A stretch of 64,000 nucleotides of DNA from Prevotella sp. (GCA_017410365.1 JAFQQY010000048.1:1-64000), one strand, 5' to 3'. Positions 33,576 to 42,371 are shown, counted from the stretch's first letter. The notes: generated by a model not told the origin, from the sequence alone. Program-made: numbers and translations.

Positions 33576-34709
33576 GAGGCTCAAATATATCCCCCTCGCA
33601 TCCTCCTCCGTTACCTCGCGCGGATTGTTCTTGAGCAGTCGCTGAACGCCCATGGCCGCCTTTGCCATGCCATCAACGGCCGAGGCAGGGATGCCCAGTT
33701 CTGTGATGGTGGTTGGTATGCCGCAATCCTTTGACAGCTGAGCAATAAACTCCACGCCCTTGAGAGCCGTTTCCTCGTCTGATGCTCCAGGAGCAACGCC
33801 GCAAGCCAATGCCACCTCGGCATATTTCCGTGGGTTGGCACTGATGTTGAAGCGCATTACCGACGGAAGCAATATGGCATTTGAAAGACCGTGAGAGAGG
33901 TGGAACTCGCTTCCAAGAGGGTAGGAGAGAGCGTGGACAGCCGCCGTGTTCACAGGTCCGAGACATAATCCGCCATACATGCTGCCCAAAGCCAATGCCT
34001 CGCGTGCCTCCACGTCGTTGCCGTTTTTCACCGCACGGAGCAGGTTGGCGGCTATAAGGCGAATACCCTGCAAGGCATATACATCTACCACAGGATGAGC
34101 AAACTTGTTGGTGTATGCCTCAAGGCAATGCGTCAGAGCGTCCATGCCCGTCTCCGCGGTTACCTTTGCCGGCACGCTCCATGTCAGTTTGGGGTCGATA
34201 TAAGCAGCATCAGCCATAAGGTGAGGACTTACGATGCCCTTCTTCATGTTGTCGCGCTCGTCGAGCAGGATGGCGTTTGGCGACACTTCGCTACCCGTTC
34301 CTGCCGTTGTTGGCAGACAGGCGAACCACTTGCCGCGCTGCTTCACGAAACCGATGCCAAACAAGTCTTCCACCTGTTGCTCGCTATCCACGAGAGCAGC
34401 CACGAGCTTAGCCACGTCGAGCACGCTTCCGCCGCCCACGCCCACCACGCTATCGGCACCAAACTGGCGAGCCGCGTTGAGCGTTTGCTTAAAGTCGTTG
34501 ACGCTTGGTTCCTGCATAATGTTTTCATACACCTCTATGCTCACGCCCTTTTCCGTGAGAGTGTCAATCATCTCTGAAATCATTGGGCGTATAACGGGCA
34601 CGGTGAGCACGAAAAGTCTCTTGTGCCCCAATGCGATATAGTCGTCGCAGAACTGCTTTGTGCATCCTGTGCCGAATACTATCTTGCCGGGTTGTAATAG
34701 GGTAATCAT
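33555..34709 (-). CDS. Iron-containing alcohol dehydrogenase
   Basis: A 384-residue member of the Fe-ADH family: GGGSVLDVAK (NAD site), TAGTGSEVSPNA, DALTHCLEAY and a HALSYPLG-HLSHGLSNAILL metal-binding region carry the usual Asp/His ligands. Relatives include lactaldehyde reductase and hydroxyacid-oxoacid transhydrogenase. In this cluster it may oxidise the sugar acid or reduce an aldehyde product. The start is ATG 34709; a longer frame upstream lacks family similarity. The last residues, LSLTPTPLP, are coded by a hairpin-type repeat word, so the original C-terminus seems to have been replaced. Confidence 0.85.
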   Translation of the reverse strand: MITLLQPGKIVFGTGCTKQFCDDYIALGHKRLFVLTVPVIRPMISEMIDTLTEKGVSIEVYENIMQEPSVNDFKQTLNAARQFGADSVVGVGGGSVLDVAKLVAALVDSEQQVEDLFGIGFVKQRGKWFACLPTTAGTGSEVSPNAILLDERDNMKKGIVSPHLMADAAYIDPKLTWSVPAKVTAETGMDALTHCLEAYTNKFAHPVVDVYALQGIRLIAANLLRAVKNGNDVEAREALALGSMYGGLCLGPVNTAAVHALSYPLGSEFHLSHGLSNAILLPSVMRFNISANPRKYAEVALACGVAPGASDEETALKGVEFIAQLSKDCGIPTTITELGIPASAVDGMAKAAMGVQRLLKNNPREVTEEDARGIYLSLTPTPLP

Positions 34710-34714
34710 ATTAA

Positions 34715-34985
34715 CTTTAATGTAGATAGAGGAAGTTAGATGAAGATAAATGAAGTTAGAGGACATTTGTCTTCTATCTCCCTCTATCTTCTTTATCTTC
34801 TTATATCTCCCTTTGTTATTCTTTTATTTTCTAATGTAGTTAGAGGAAGTTAGATGAAGATAAATGAAGTTAGAGGACATTTGTCTTCTATCTCCCTCTA
34901 TCTTCTTTTATCTCCCTTTATCTTCTTTTATCTTCTTATATTTTGTATTTAATACCTCCCCCAAGGGGGAGGACGGGAGGGGGCT
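34715..34985. repeat. Duplicated GAAGTTAGATGAAGATAAAT repeat
   Basis: A block of about 70 bases (GAGGAAGTTAGATGAAG, GACATTTGTCTTC, TATCTCCCTCTATCTTC) occurs twice (about 34730-34800 and 34836-34905), followed by a CCTCCCCCAAGGGGGAGG word. Confidence 0.8.
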
Positions 34986-36551
34986 TCACTTCTTCCTCCT
35001 CTCCTCCAAATATCCGTAGATGGTGAGGTTCTTGTCGGCAAGCGGAGTCTTGAAGCAACGGCTTGCGATGAAGCCAACCACCAATACGATGATGTGGCTA
35101 TACACACCAAGCATCAATGTGTGGTGAGGGAAGTTGTATTCGCCCAAGTCGAGGAACAGGGTTCCGTCGTCGGCCTTTGTTGTTGTCAATACGGCATAGG
35201 CGGTAAAGATGATGGCGCAAGCGATGCCGATGTAAAGACCTTGCCAGTTGGCGCGGCGGTCGAACAAACCGAGCATGAAGATGCCCACGATGCCAGCCGA
35301 GAGAATGGCGTAGAGGCCGAAGAGGGTGCCCAGCACGCCGTCGCCGCCCCAGCTCACGTAGAGCAGAGCCACGCCAACACATGCAAATCCTACTACGAGC
35401 ACCGACACACGGCCAACAAACAGTTTCTCCTTGTCGCTTGCCTTAGGGCGTATGCGTGAGTAATAATCCTCAACCACGCAAGCCGAGATGCAGTTGATGT
35501 CAGAGTCGAGACTTGACACCGCACCAGCTATCAGAGCCGCTATCACCAATCCTGTAAGACCCACTGGCATCTCTGTGGCAATGAAATATGGGAACACGTC
35601 GTCGTTGCGAATACCCTCAGGCAGAGCGCCGCTGTTCACCTGATAGTAGGCGAAGAGGCAAGTGCCCACAAACATAAACAATGCCCATGCTGGCACGCTC
35701 ATCAATATACCCATATACGAAGCCTTCTTAGCCGATTTGTCGCTCTTGGCGGTGAGGTAGCGCTGAACGATTGTCTGGTCGGTTCCATACTTCTGTATAG
35801 CATAGAATATACCGTTGATTACCAATACCCAGAACGTGCGCTGGCAGAAGTCCCAGTCGTAAGGTCCCACGTCAATCTTCTTGTGCTCAGCCGCAATGGC
35901 AAATATCTCAGATGGTCCTCCGTCGGTAAGGTAGAACAGCAAGCCGATGGCCATCAGGCCGCCTATGATGAGCAGGAATCCCTGTGCCACGTCCATCCAG
36001 ATGATGGCTTCCATGCCGCCCAGATAGGTGAGCGCAATGACCACGATGCCCACGAAGATGATAATCCACGCGATGGTTGTTGGGTCGTTATATCCAGTGA
36101 ATATGGCCACGGCTGTACCCATGAGGAACATGATGGTCCCCGACTTGGCAAAGTGCTCAAGGATGAATGCCACCGAACTATAATAGCGTGCCAGCGAACC
36201 GAAACGGCGCTCGAAATATTCGTAGCAGCTCAGGCGAATCATCTTGCGGTAGAGCGGTACGATGTAGCCGATGATGAATACCAAAACGATAGGTACCATC
36301 AAACCTTGCACCAGTAATATCCAGTTGCCGCCGTAGGCAGCTCCAGGGTAGGCGAGGAACGTTACGCTACTGATGATAGTTGCAAACATCGACATACCGA
36401 TGGCCCATGTAGGCACGGCGCCGTTGGCGGCGAAGTATGCCTGTGTTGAGTTTTGTTTCTTAGAAAAATACACGCCCACGCCTACGGCTGCGAGCACTGA
36501 CACGATGATAATGGTGTAGTCGATCCAATGTAAAGATGTGTTTAGTTCCAT
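34986..36551 (-). CDS. Sodium:solute symporter (SSS family)
   Basis: A 521-residue membrane protein with about 13 hydrophobic segments. It starts LHWIDYTIIIVSVLAAVGVGVYF and carries SSS hallmarks such as TLAYPGAAYGGNW-like (VTFLAYPGAAYGGNW), LGGMEAIIWMDVAQ, YGTDQTIVQRYLTAKS and GAVSSLDSDINCISA. SSS members couple Na+ to uptake of sugars, sialic acid, amino acids and others. Position among kinase, PdxA2, dehydrogenase and aldolase genes suggests it imports the sugar acid. It lies in the inner membrane. Confidence 0.9.
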   Translation of the reverse strand: MELNTSLHWIDYTIIIVSVLAAVGVGVYFSKKQNSTQAYFAANGAVPTWAIGMSMFATIISSVTFLAYPGAAYGGNWILLVQGLMVPIVLVFIIGYIVPLYRKMIRLSCYEYFERRFGSLARYYSSVAFILEHFAKSGTIMFLMGTAVAIFTGYNDPTTIAWIIIFVGIVVIALTYLGGMEAIIWMDVAQGFLLIIGGLMAIGLLFYLTDGGPSEIFAIAAEHKKIDVGPYDWDFCQRTFWVLVINGIFYAIQKYGTDQTIVQRYLTAKSDKSAKKASYMGILMSVPAWALFMFVGTCLFAYYQVNSGALPEGIRNDDVFPYFIATEMPVGLTGLVIAALIAGAVSSLDSDINCISACVVEDYYSRIRPKASDKEKLFVGRVSVLVVGFACVGVALLYVSWGGDGVLGTLFGLYAILSAGIVGIFMLGLFDRRANWQGLYIGIACAIIFTAYAVLTTTKADDGTLFLDLGEYNFPHHTLMLGVYSHIIVLVVGFIASRCFKTPLADKNLTIYGYLEERRKK

Positions 36552-36559
36552 AATAATTT

Positions 36560-36778
36560 ATTTTGAGCCCCCTCCTAACCTCCCCCTTGGGGAGGAATTG
36601 GGGAGTAGGTTTTTTGAGTTTAGGAGTTCGGGAGTTCAGGAGTTCAGGAGTTCAGACAATACCTTAAGCATTTGTCCTTTATCTTCCTCTAACTTCTTTG
36701 TAACTTCCTTTAACTCCTTTGTTTTTGATTATCAACTCCCCTCTCTCTGGGAGAGGGGCGGGGGTGAGGCCCTTAGCA
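36560..36778. repeat. Repeat-filled gap between symporter and aldolase genes
   Basis: CCTCCCCCTTGGGGAGG, four GGAGTTCAGGAGTTC words, CTAACTTC/TTTATCTTCC words and CCCCTCTCTCTGGGAGAGG, the last reaching the aldolase stop codon. Confidence 0.85.
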
Positions 36779-37684
36779 ATACTTCTCCACCACCGCCTTG
36801 GCATCTCTCTTGATGCGCTCCACGATGTCGTCGCTAAGAGTGGTGAGCGGTGGCAGCATGTAATAGTCGCACAAGCCAGCCATGCTCATTATAACCTTGA
36901 GTCCGCAGAGCGATTCGCCCAAAGTAAGACCAGCGGTGTTTATCTTGCCTATCTCAATGGTAAGCTGTTGCAGTTCCTCTGCCTTTGCCGTATCGCCGTC
37001 GCGACCAGCCTCGTAGAGCGCCTGGTAGAGCTGCGGCACGTAGTTGCCCACGCTTGGCACGATGCCGTCGCCGCCCAGCGAAAGAGCTTTTGCCGAGTTG
37101 GCAGCACATCCGCAGAAGTAAGAGAAATCCTCGCGGTCGGCAAAGAGTTTCAACGCCTCCTCTATGCGTGGCACGTTGTTCTCTGAGTCCTTCAAACCCA
37201 CGATGTTCGGGTGGTGGCTCAAGCGCTCTATGATGTCCATAGGTATGCTCATGTGTGTGGTGATGTCTATGTTGTAGAGCATCAGCGGCACGGTAAGCGC
37301 ATCTGCCATTGTCTTGTAGTAGTTGTACATCTGCTCAGGCTGCAACTTGTAGTAGCAAGGCAGTGTGGCGGCAATCACGTCAGCACCCGCCTCAATGAAT
37401 TTCTTTGCCGTTTCCAGCTGTTCGCTAACGCAGTTGCCAGGCAATCCCACGTAGATGGTCACCCTGCCCTTTGCCGCACGCTTTGCCGCACTGATCATCT
37501 CCACGCCCTGGCATGCAGAAACAGAGTTGCCCTCGCCCGTTGTTCCCATTATCAGAGGCGAAACGCTGTTGTTGGCAAAGTTCTCGATGATTCTCTCCAC
37601 GGCGGCAACGTCTATCTTGCCCTCGCTGGTAACGGGTGTCACCATTGGCACCACCACGCCGTGGTATTTCTTTTCAGTCTTCAT
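36773..37684 (-). CDS. DapA/N-acetylneuraminate lyase-family aldolase
   Basis: A 303-residue TIM-barrel protein of the DHDPS/NAL class. GTTGEGNSVS near residue 45 is the substrate carboxylate-binding block, the YNIDITTHMSIP region contains the usual Tyr, and KDSENN near 162 carries the Schiff-base Lys. Members cleave or form 2-keto-3-deoxy sugar acids, dihydrodipicolinate or sialic acid. It starts the minus-strand sugar-acid cluster. The absence of typical sialic-acid partners nearby makes a keto-deoxy sugar acid the more likely substrate, but this is inference. Confidence 0.85.
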   Translation of the reverse strand: MKTEKKYHGVVVPMVTPVTSEGKIDVAAVERIIENFANNSVSPLIMGTTGEGNSVSACQGVEMISAAKRAAKGRVTIYVGLPGNCVSEQLETAKKFIEAGADVIAATLPCYYKLQPEQMYNYYKTMADALTVPLMLYNIDITTHMSIPMDIIERLSHHPNIVGLKDSENNVPRIEEALKLFADREDFSYFCGCAANSAKALSLGGDGIVPSVGNYVPQLYQALYEAGRDGDTAKAEELQQLTIEIGKINTAGLTLGESLCGLKVIMSMAGLCDYYMLPPLTTLSDDIVERIKRDAKAVVEKYC

Positions 37685-37780
37685 AATTATAATGTTTTAG
37701 TTTTGTTGTTATTTTCAGTTACAATTTTTCTTATTAAGACGTAAAAACCTTTATTTTGTAACCTTTTCGGCGAAAAATAA

Positions 37781-37810
37781 TTGATTTTCACTTAAGATTT
37801 TTTAATTTTG
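37781..37810 (+). promoter_or_regulatory. Promoter upstream of DUF554
   Basis: TTG (37781-37783) and TAATTTTG (37803-37810) are about 19 bases apart. The transcript would carry a leader of more than 200 bases containing repeat words. Confidence 0.55.
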
Positions 37811-37854
37811 CATGGTGTAATGAGTGAATGAGTGATAACATTCATGTTTCTCAT

Positions 37855-37990
37855 GCAAAGAAGATATAGGAAGTTAAAGGAAGATATGTCGCTTTCAGCG
37901 GCGAAGATAAAGGACGATACTTTGTAGGCAGATATTCTGTTGCAAGACTAATGTCTTTTATCTCCCTCTATCTTCATCTATCTTCTGTTA
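37855..37990. repeat. GAAGATATAGGAAGTTAAAG-type repeat tract
   Basis: GGAAGATA words, their complements (TATCTCCCTCTATCTTC) and a GTCGCTTTCAGCGGCGAAG small hairpin, in the leader of the DUF554 gene. Confidence 0.7.
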
Positions 37991-38036
37991 CCTACTTGTT
38001 ATACAAAGCAAGCTCGTCAACTAAAAAAATATAACC

Positions 38037-38726
38037 ATGCTCGGCACAATAGTAAACACATGTACGATAATAGTAGGCTCGGTGGTGGGCGCGCTGCTCA
38101 ACCGCGGAATCAAGGAGAAATATAAGAACGTGCTCTACACCGGATTGGGACTTGCCTGTTTGGCCATAGGCCTTAATGCCACCGTCACCAACCTGCCTAA
38201 GAGCCAGTATCCCGTGCTCTTCATCGTGGCCATCTCCATAGGCGGCGTCATCGGTACAGCCCTCGATATTGACGGACGGTTTAAGAGAAGGGTTGACAAG
38301 TTGAGTCATTCAGTCAACTCGTCAACTAATAATAACCTCGCCTCCGGCCTTAGCACCGCCGTACTCGTCTATTGCATAGGTCCCCTGTCAATGCTCGGTC
38401 CTGTGATAAGTGCGCTCAAGGGCGACAACACCTTTCTCTATACCAATGCCACGCTCGACCTCGTGTCGTCGGTAGTCTTTGCCTCGACCTACGGCATCGG
38501 CATGATACTTGCCGCCCCCGTGCTCTTCCTTTGGCAAGGACTGTTCTATCTTGTGGCATCACTCTCGAGTCAGGCGGTAAGCGATGCCCTCATGGCAGAA
38601 CTGCTCATCGTAGGCGGAATGATGATAACCGCCAGCGGCCTCTCGCTCCTCAACCTCAAGGATTGCAAGACGCTCAACTATCTGCCCGCTCTGCTCGTGC
38701 CAGTGGTATGGTTCTTGGTGGTGTAG
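38037..38726 (+). CDS. DUF554 membrane protein
   Basis: A 229-residue integral membrane protein of the DUF554 (YdfK-like) family: MLGTIVNTCTIIVGSVVGAL at the start, GLACLAIGLNA, the IGTALDID loop, and VYCIGPLSMLGPV. It has about seven hydrophobic segments and an unknown transport role. The loop after residue 84 carries KLSHSVNSSTNN, encoded by a GTTGACAAGTTGA word and its inverse, again an in-frame repeat insertion. It is monocistronic. Confidence 0.85.
   Translation: MLGTIVNTCTIIVGSVVGALLNRGIKEKYKNVLYTGLGLACLAIGLNATVTNLPKSQYPVLFIVAISIGGVIGTALDIDGRFKRRVDKLSHSVNSSTNNNLASGLSTAVLVYCIGPLSMLGPVISALKGDNTFLYTNATLDLVSSVVFASTYGIGMILAAPVLFLWQGLFYLVASLSSQAVSDALMAELLIVGGMMITASGLSLLNLKDCKTLNYLPALLVPVVWFLVV
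38291..38328 (+). repeat. In-frame repeat insertion in DUF554
   Basis: GTTGACAAGTTGAGT, six bases, then the inverse GTCAACTCGTCAAC. This is the family found in kinase insertions 4 and 5. Confidence 0.7.
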
Positions 38727-39060
38727 TGAAGACCAGTGGATTGAAGGATTGAAAATTGAAGGAGATAGATGGAGGTAGATGAAGATAGAAGGAGATAGAA
38801 GACATTAGTCTTGGATACAGGAGGATTGGAAGATTGAAGGATTGAAAAATTGAAGGATTGAAAAAGGCATTCGTCCTCTAACTTCCTCAGCGAAGCGATA
38901 ACTTCCTTTACCTCCCTTTAACTCCTAAAAAAGAAAGCATACGTCTGCACTCCTACACTCCTTCACTCCTAAAAATAAGGCATTCGTCCTCTAACTTCCT
39001 CAGCGAAGCGATAACTTCCTTTAACTCCCTTTAACTCCTAAAAAGAAAGCATATAAGAAT
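38727..39060. repeat. Repeat-filled gap between DUF554 and DUF5020 genes
   Basis: GATTGAAGGATTGAAAA words, GGAGATAGATGGAGG words, a near-exact 60-base duplication (GCATTCGTCCTCTAACTTCC, CAGCGAAGCGATAACTTCC) and ACTCCTACACTCC words. No ORF. Confidence 0.85.
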
Positions 39061-39780
39061 ATGAAAAAACTCCTTATTACCATCTTAACAGCCCTTGCAT
39101 GCACGGGGGTGCAGGCGCAGCTGAACCTGCAAATGCACTACGACATGGGTAATGCAATCTATGGCGATGAACTATCGGAGCGACCGAAACTCACCGCAAC
39201 CGTAGAGAATTTTAAGGCAGACAAGTGGGGTAGCACCTATTTCTTCGTGGATGCCAATTTCGCCGACAACAAGATGCACAGCGCATACGCGGAAATATCG
39301 CGAGAACTAAAGTTCTGGGATGCTCCGCTGGCCGTGCATGTTGAGTATAACGGCGGACTTGCTGGTAGCGGTTCCTACAACGATGCCTATCTCCTCGGAG
39401 CGGCTTATAACTGGGCAAGCAAGGACTTCAGCAAGACCTTCTCTTTGCAGGCGCTCTACCGTTATCTCGCCAACCAGCAGGTGGGCACGAAGCACAGTTG
39501 GCAGCTCACTGCCGTATGGGGGATAAACTTCGCAAAGGGATTGTTCGACTTCAGCGGCTACGTTGACCTCTCCCACGACAACAGCGTCAACGGCTCGCTC
39601 GTCTTGGGCAGCGAACCTCAGTTGTGGTTCAACCTCTATGCCCTCGACTGCATCAGCGACGATGCACGACTGAGCATCGGCACCGAACTGGAGATAAGCA
39701 ACAACCTCGTGTGGCCGTCCGACGGCATCAACAACCGCTTCTACGTCATCCCCACGCTGGCGGCTAAGTGGAAGTTCTGA
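39061..39780 (+). CDS. DUF5020 outer-membrane beta-barrel protein
   Basis: A 239-residue protein with a signal peptide (MKKLLITILTALACTGVQAQ) and an alternating beta pattern of outer-membrane barrels, ending in an aromatic residue (LAAKWKF). The DYNMGN-like MHYDMGNAIYGDE opening and FVDANF block match DUF5020, distantly related to Tsx nucleoside channels. It likely forms a small pore. It ends in a strong terminator. Confidence 0.8.
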   Translation: MKKLLITILTALACTGVQAQLNLQMHYDMGNAIYGDELSERPKLTATVENFKADKWGSTYFFVDANFADNKMHSAYAEISRELKFWDAPLAVHVEYNGGLAGSGSYNDAYLLGAAYNWASKDFSKTFSLQALYRYLANQQVGTKHSWQLTAVWGINFAKGLFDFSGYVDLSHDNSVNGSLVLGSEPQLWFNLYALDCISDDARLSIGTELEISNNLVWPSDGINNRFYVIPTLAAKWKF

Positions 39781-39810
39781 TACTAATGCCCCAAAAAAGA
39801 AACACAATAA

Positions 39811-39855
39811 GAAGCCTGCTCCAAGAATTCTCTTAGGGCAGGCTTCCTTTTTTCT
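39811..39855 (+). terminator. Rho-independent terminator of DUF5020
   Basis: GAAGCCTGC (39811-39819) pairs with GCAGGCTTC (39838-39846), followed by a T-rich run. Confidence 0.85.
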
Positions 39856-39856
39856 T

Positions 39857-39970
39857 TTAGTTATTTATTACATATTTAGTAACAACATCTAGATTGTAGA
39901 GCCTTTTGGAGGAATAGTCCATGCCGATGTACAATTTCCGCGTCTTGTCAATAAGGGCAAACTGTCCGAA
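39857..39970 (-). pseudogene. Remnant of a decayed coding sequence
   Basis: An open minus-strand stretch of 37 codons reads like the C-terminal end of a protein (ALIDKTRKLYIGMDYSSKRL) but is preceded by a stop and lacks a start. The residue pattern is protein-like, not repeat-like. It probably is the leftover of a gene lost at the right border of the peptide cluster. Confidence 0.35.
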
Positions 39971-40009
39971 CTAATTTATATTCGAGCTGTAGCTGATGGA
40001 ATATACAGG

Positions 40010-40246
40010 TTAATCGTCATTTATAACACAGGAATTATCGCAGAAAGGGCATCGTTTTTTTTCAAACTTGCAGAGATTACAATCGTGGCGATTTTCGAAG
40101 TTGCATAAAATACATTTTTTAGGCAACCATGATAAATCAAAATACGTCAATATCCTTTCTCTATAGATGAAAATATTTGAAAGGAAATACAACAAAAATA
40201 CTATTCCAACATACTTAACAATCCTATTTAATACATTTGTTTTCAT
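40010..40246 (-). CDS. Small cysteine-rich membrane protein of the peptide cluster
   Basis: A 78-residue protein: one N-terminal membrane helix (about residues 9-28) and a C-terminal domain with three CxxC pairs (CILC, CNLC, CPFC) plus one more Cys. The pattern suggests zinc or an Fe-S/redox site. Its start overlaps the ABC transporter stop by four bases (ATGA), so it belongs to the same operon. It could protect the producer, handle thiol redox during peptide maturation, or assist export. I know no family for it. Confidence 0.75.
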   Translation of the reverse strand: MKTNVLNRIVKYVGIVFLLYFLSNIFIYRERILTYFDLSWLPKKCILCNFENRHDCNLCKFEKKRCPFCDNSCVINDD

Positions 40247-41871
40247 TCTCTTAAATAATTTATTGTTACTATATCTGAAACATACTTTTTAATCTCTTGT
40301 TTATGCGTGATAATGATAATGGTCTTTCCTAGCATAGTAGAAGTAACCCTTTCGAGAAAGAGTTTTTCTGTCTCATTATCAAGAGCAGATGTAGGTTCAT
40401 CCATTAAGATAACTTGACCAGGACATAAAAAACTCCTAGCAATAGCAATCCTTTGGGCTTGTCCTTCACTAATACCATGCCCTTCTTCACCTACAATTGT
40501 ATCAAGCCCATTTGGAAAATCGTTAATTACAAATTCTGCTGCGGCATTATATAATGCATTTATCATGTCTTCCTCAGAGGCGTTCAAATTTCCAAGCAAT
40601 AGATTATAACGAATGCTTCCGCTTATTATACTATTTCCTTGTGGAACATAAATACAATTTCCTCTTGTAAGAGGACTAGCTTTGTACTCATTCTTGTCAT
40701 CATATAATATAACAGAACCCTTAGTTGGATAATTAATTGAAAGAATCAAGCGAAGTAATGTACTTTTCCCAGAACCTGTCTCTCCAATTATCGCTGTCGT
40801 GCTGCCTTGGGTAAAGTTGTAAGAAAAATCCTTATGTATCCATCTTGAGTCTTCAGAATATCGAAAACTCATATTCTCAAATCGAATACCAACTGAATCA
40901 TATAGGAATAATGGATCTCCAGTTTCTTCTTTAGGCAGATTCTCTACCTCTATTAATCTTTCTATGGATGCAAAAGAGGATACAAATGCGGGATATTGTG
41001 CTTTGAATAGGACAAATGGACGTTGGATTTGTCCAGTTAGTTGCATAAAAGCGATTAATTGTGAATAAGAAAACGTATCGTTCTTTATTCCAAATACACC
41101 CCAAATAAAAATTACAATAAATCCAAAAGCAAAACCAATATCCACAAATGATTCTGCAACAATATCTAGAGTAATCTGAGATTTCTGTTTATGGAAAAGA
41201 TTGTATTGAAGTTTTTTAAGTTGTTCTTTGATAAAGTCATTCTTACGTAATGTATTTATTAATTCATGATGTTGTAAATGCTCTTGCATAAAGACATTTA
41301 CTTTGCTATTACATATACGAACTTTTCTAGAAATAGGAATCATTTTCTTAGTATAATATCGCCCAACCAAAATTGCGAAAGGCATTATGACTGCCAAGAT
41401 GATAGTTAATACGGGTTCTATAGTCATTAGATAACAGCATGTTAAAAATAGTTGCACAAAAGCATAAATCATAATAGGAATGACATATGTGACACTTTGA
41501 ACAACTGCGAACACATCTGAAGTTAGCCTGTACATTTCATCTCCCGAATGCAGAGTCTTTTCATCAGATATTTTACTATCGAACAAAGATGAAAAAATTC
41601 TTAAAGATAAGGCATTCTCCATCTTCGCACTAGATAATTCTCTGATGTATATTTCCGTTTGTTCAAATGCTAATTGAAGAATCTTCGTAATAACGAGAAT
41701 TAAGATTAATCCTCCGACTTTAGAAACATTACCTTCAAGAAGTTTTTGTGTTATATCTACAAAAAACAAAGATAGCAAAACTGCAAATAGATTCAGAAGA
41801 ATAGGGATAATAATAATTTTTTTATAACCATGACTTATATCATAAAGCCATTTTACATATTGCCAATTCAT
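40243..41871 (-). CDS. ABC exporter (permease-ATPase half-transporter)
   Basis: A 542-residue protein with five or six membrane helices in residues 15-300 and an ATPase domain from about 320: Walker A GETGSGKST, signature ISEGQAQRIAIARS, Walker B VILMDEPTSALD and the switch His in ITHKQE. It is a homodimeric half-transporter of the peptide/lipid exporter type. There is no N-terminal C39 peptidase, so leader cleavage must be done by another protein, for which the adjoining ClpP-like gene is the candidate. It overlaps the ClpP-like gene by four bases. Confidence 0.9.
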   Translation of the reverse strand: MNWQYVKWLYDISHGYKKIIIIPILLNLFAVLLSLFFVDITQKLLEGNVSKVGGLILILVITKILQLAFEQTEIYIRELSSAKMENALSLRIFSSLFDSKISDEKTLHSGDEMYRLTSDVFAVVQSVTYVIPIMIYAFVQLFLTCCYLMTIEPVLTIILAVIMPFAILVGRYYTKKMIPISRKVRICNSKVNVFMQEHLQHHELINTLRKNDFIKEQLKKLQYNLFHKQKSQITLDIVAESFVDIGFAFGFIVIFIWGVFGIKNDTFSYSQLIAFMQLTGQIQRPFVLFKAQYPAFVSSFASIERLIEVENLPKEETGDPLFLYDSVGIRFENMSFRYSEDSRWIHKDFSYNFTQGSTTAIIGETGSGKSTLLRLILSINYPTKGSVILYDDKNEYKASPLTRGNCIYVPQGNSIISGSIRYNLLLGNLNASEEDMINALYNAAAEFVINDFPNGLDTIVGEEGHGISEGQAQRIAIARSFLCPGQVILMDEPTSALDNETEKLFLERVTSTMLGKTIIIITHKQEIKKYVSDIVTINYLRE

Positions 41872-42371
41872 GCTGTTGTTATTCCAAGTTCAAATGCCTT
41901 ACCTTTGGATATCATTTGTCCTTTTTTCATTAGTTTTTTCCAATATGTCTTATTCTTGTTTGTTTTTAATTCTAACAAAGAAGTAACTTTTTCTGTATTT
42001 GCATTCATTTCTCGAGCTTCTCGGATTAATTCGTCAGCACAATAATTGCCATCTAAATGTTTTGTTATAGAATGTACGTAGAAAGAAGAACCTGGTAAGC
42101 AAATACGTTCATCCCCAGCCAAAAACACAATAATAGCAGCTGAATTTACATAAGAAGTGTTAACCATTTTTATATGACAATCCAATGTGTTTATAAAGTT
42201 AAATAATTCAATGGCAATATCTACATTACCTCCTAGGGATGAAATGTTTATTGTGAGTTTATCAGCTTGAGGATTTTTATTATTTATCTGTTCCAACTTG
42301 TTGATAAACATATAAACACTATCTGAGTTAATTTGCTCAGAGAAAGCAATAGTTATATTTTTTTCACTCAT
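41868..42371 (-). CDS. ClpP-like serine protease of the peptide cluster
   Basis: A 167-residue ClpP-fold protein (start at ATG 42371, where ATGAGTGA overlaps the stop of the radical SAM gene). SSLGGNVDIAIELFNFI corresponds to the oxyanion-side SPGG block, VNSAA at about residue 77 to the nucleophile Ser, and SFYVHS at about residue 100 to the catalytic His. The Asp of the usual triad is not visible; the matching place near the C-terminus reads YWKKLMKKG. ClpP relatives degrade or process peptides. In this operon, with an exporter that lacks its own peptidase, leader removal from the precursor is the most economical role. Confidence 0.8.
   Translation of the reverse strand: MSEKNITIAFSEQINSDSVYMFINKLEQINNKNPQADKLTINISSLGGNVDIAIELFNFINTLDCHIKMVNTSYVNSAAIIVFLAGDERICLPGSSFYVHSITKHLDGNYCADELIREAREMNANTEKVTSLLELKTNKNKTYWKKLMKKGQMISKGKAFELGITTA

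Noticed and set aside
36773-37684. Sialic acid lyase (nanA) or dapA of lysine synthesis
   Set aside because: Family similarity allows either, but neither sialic-acid nor lysine genes are nearby; kept as a generic aldolase.
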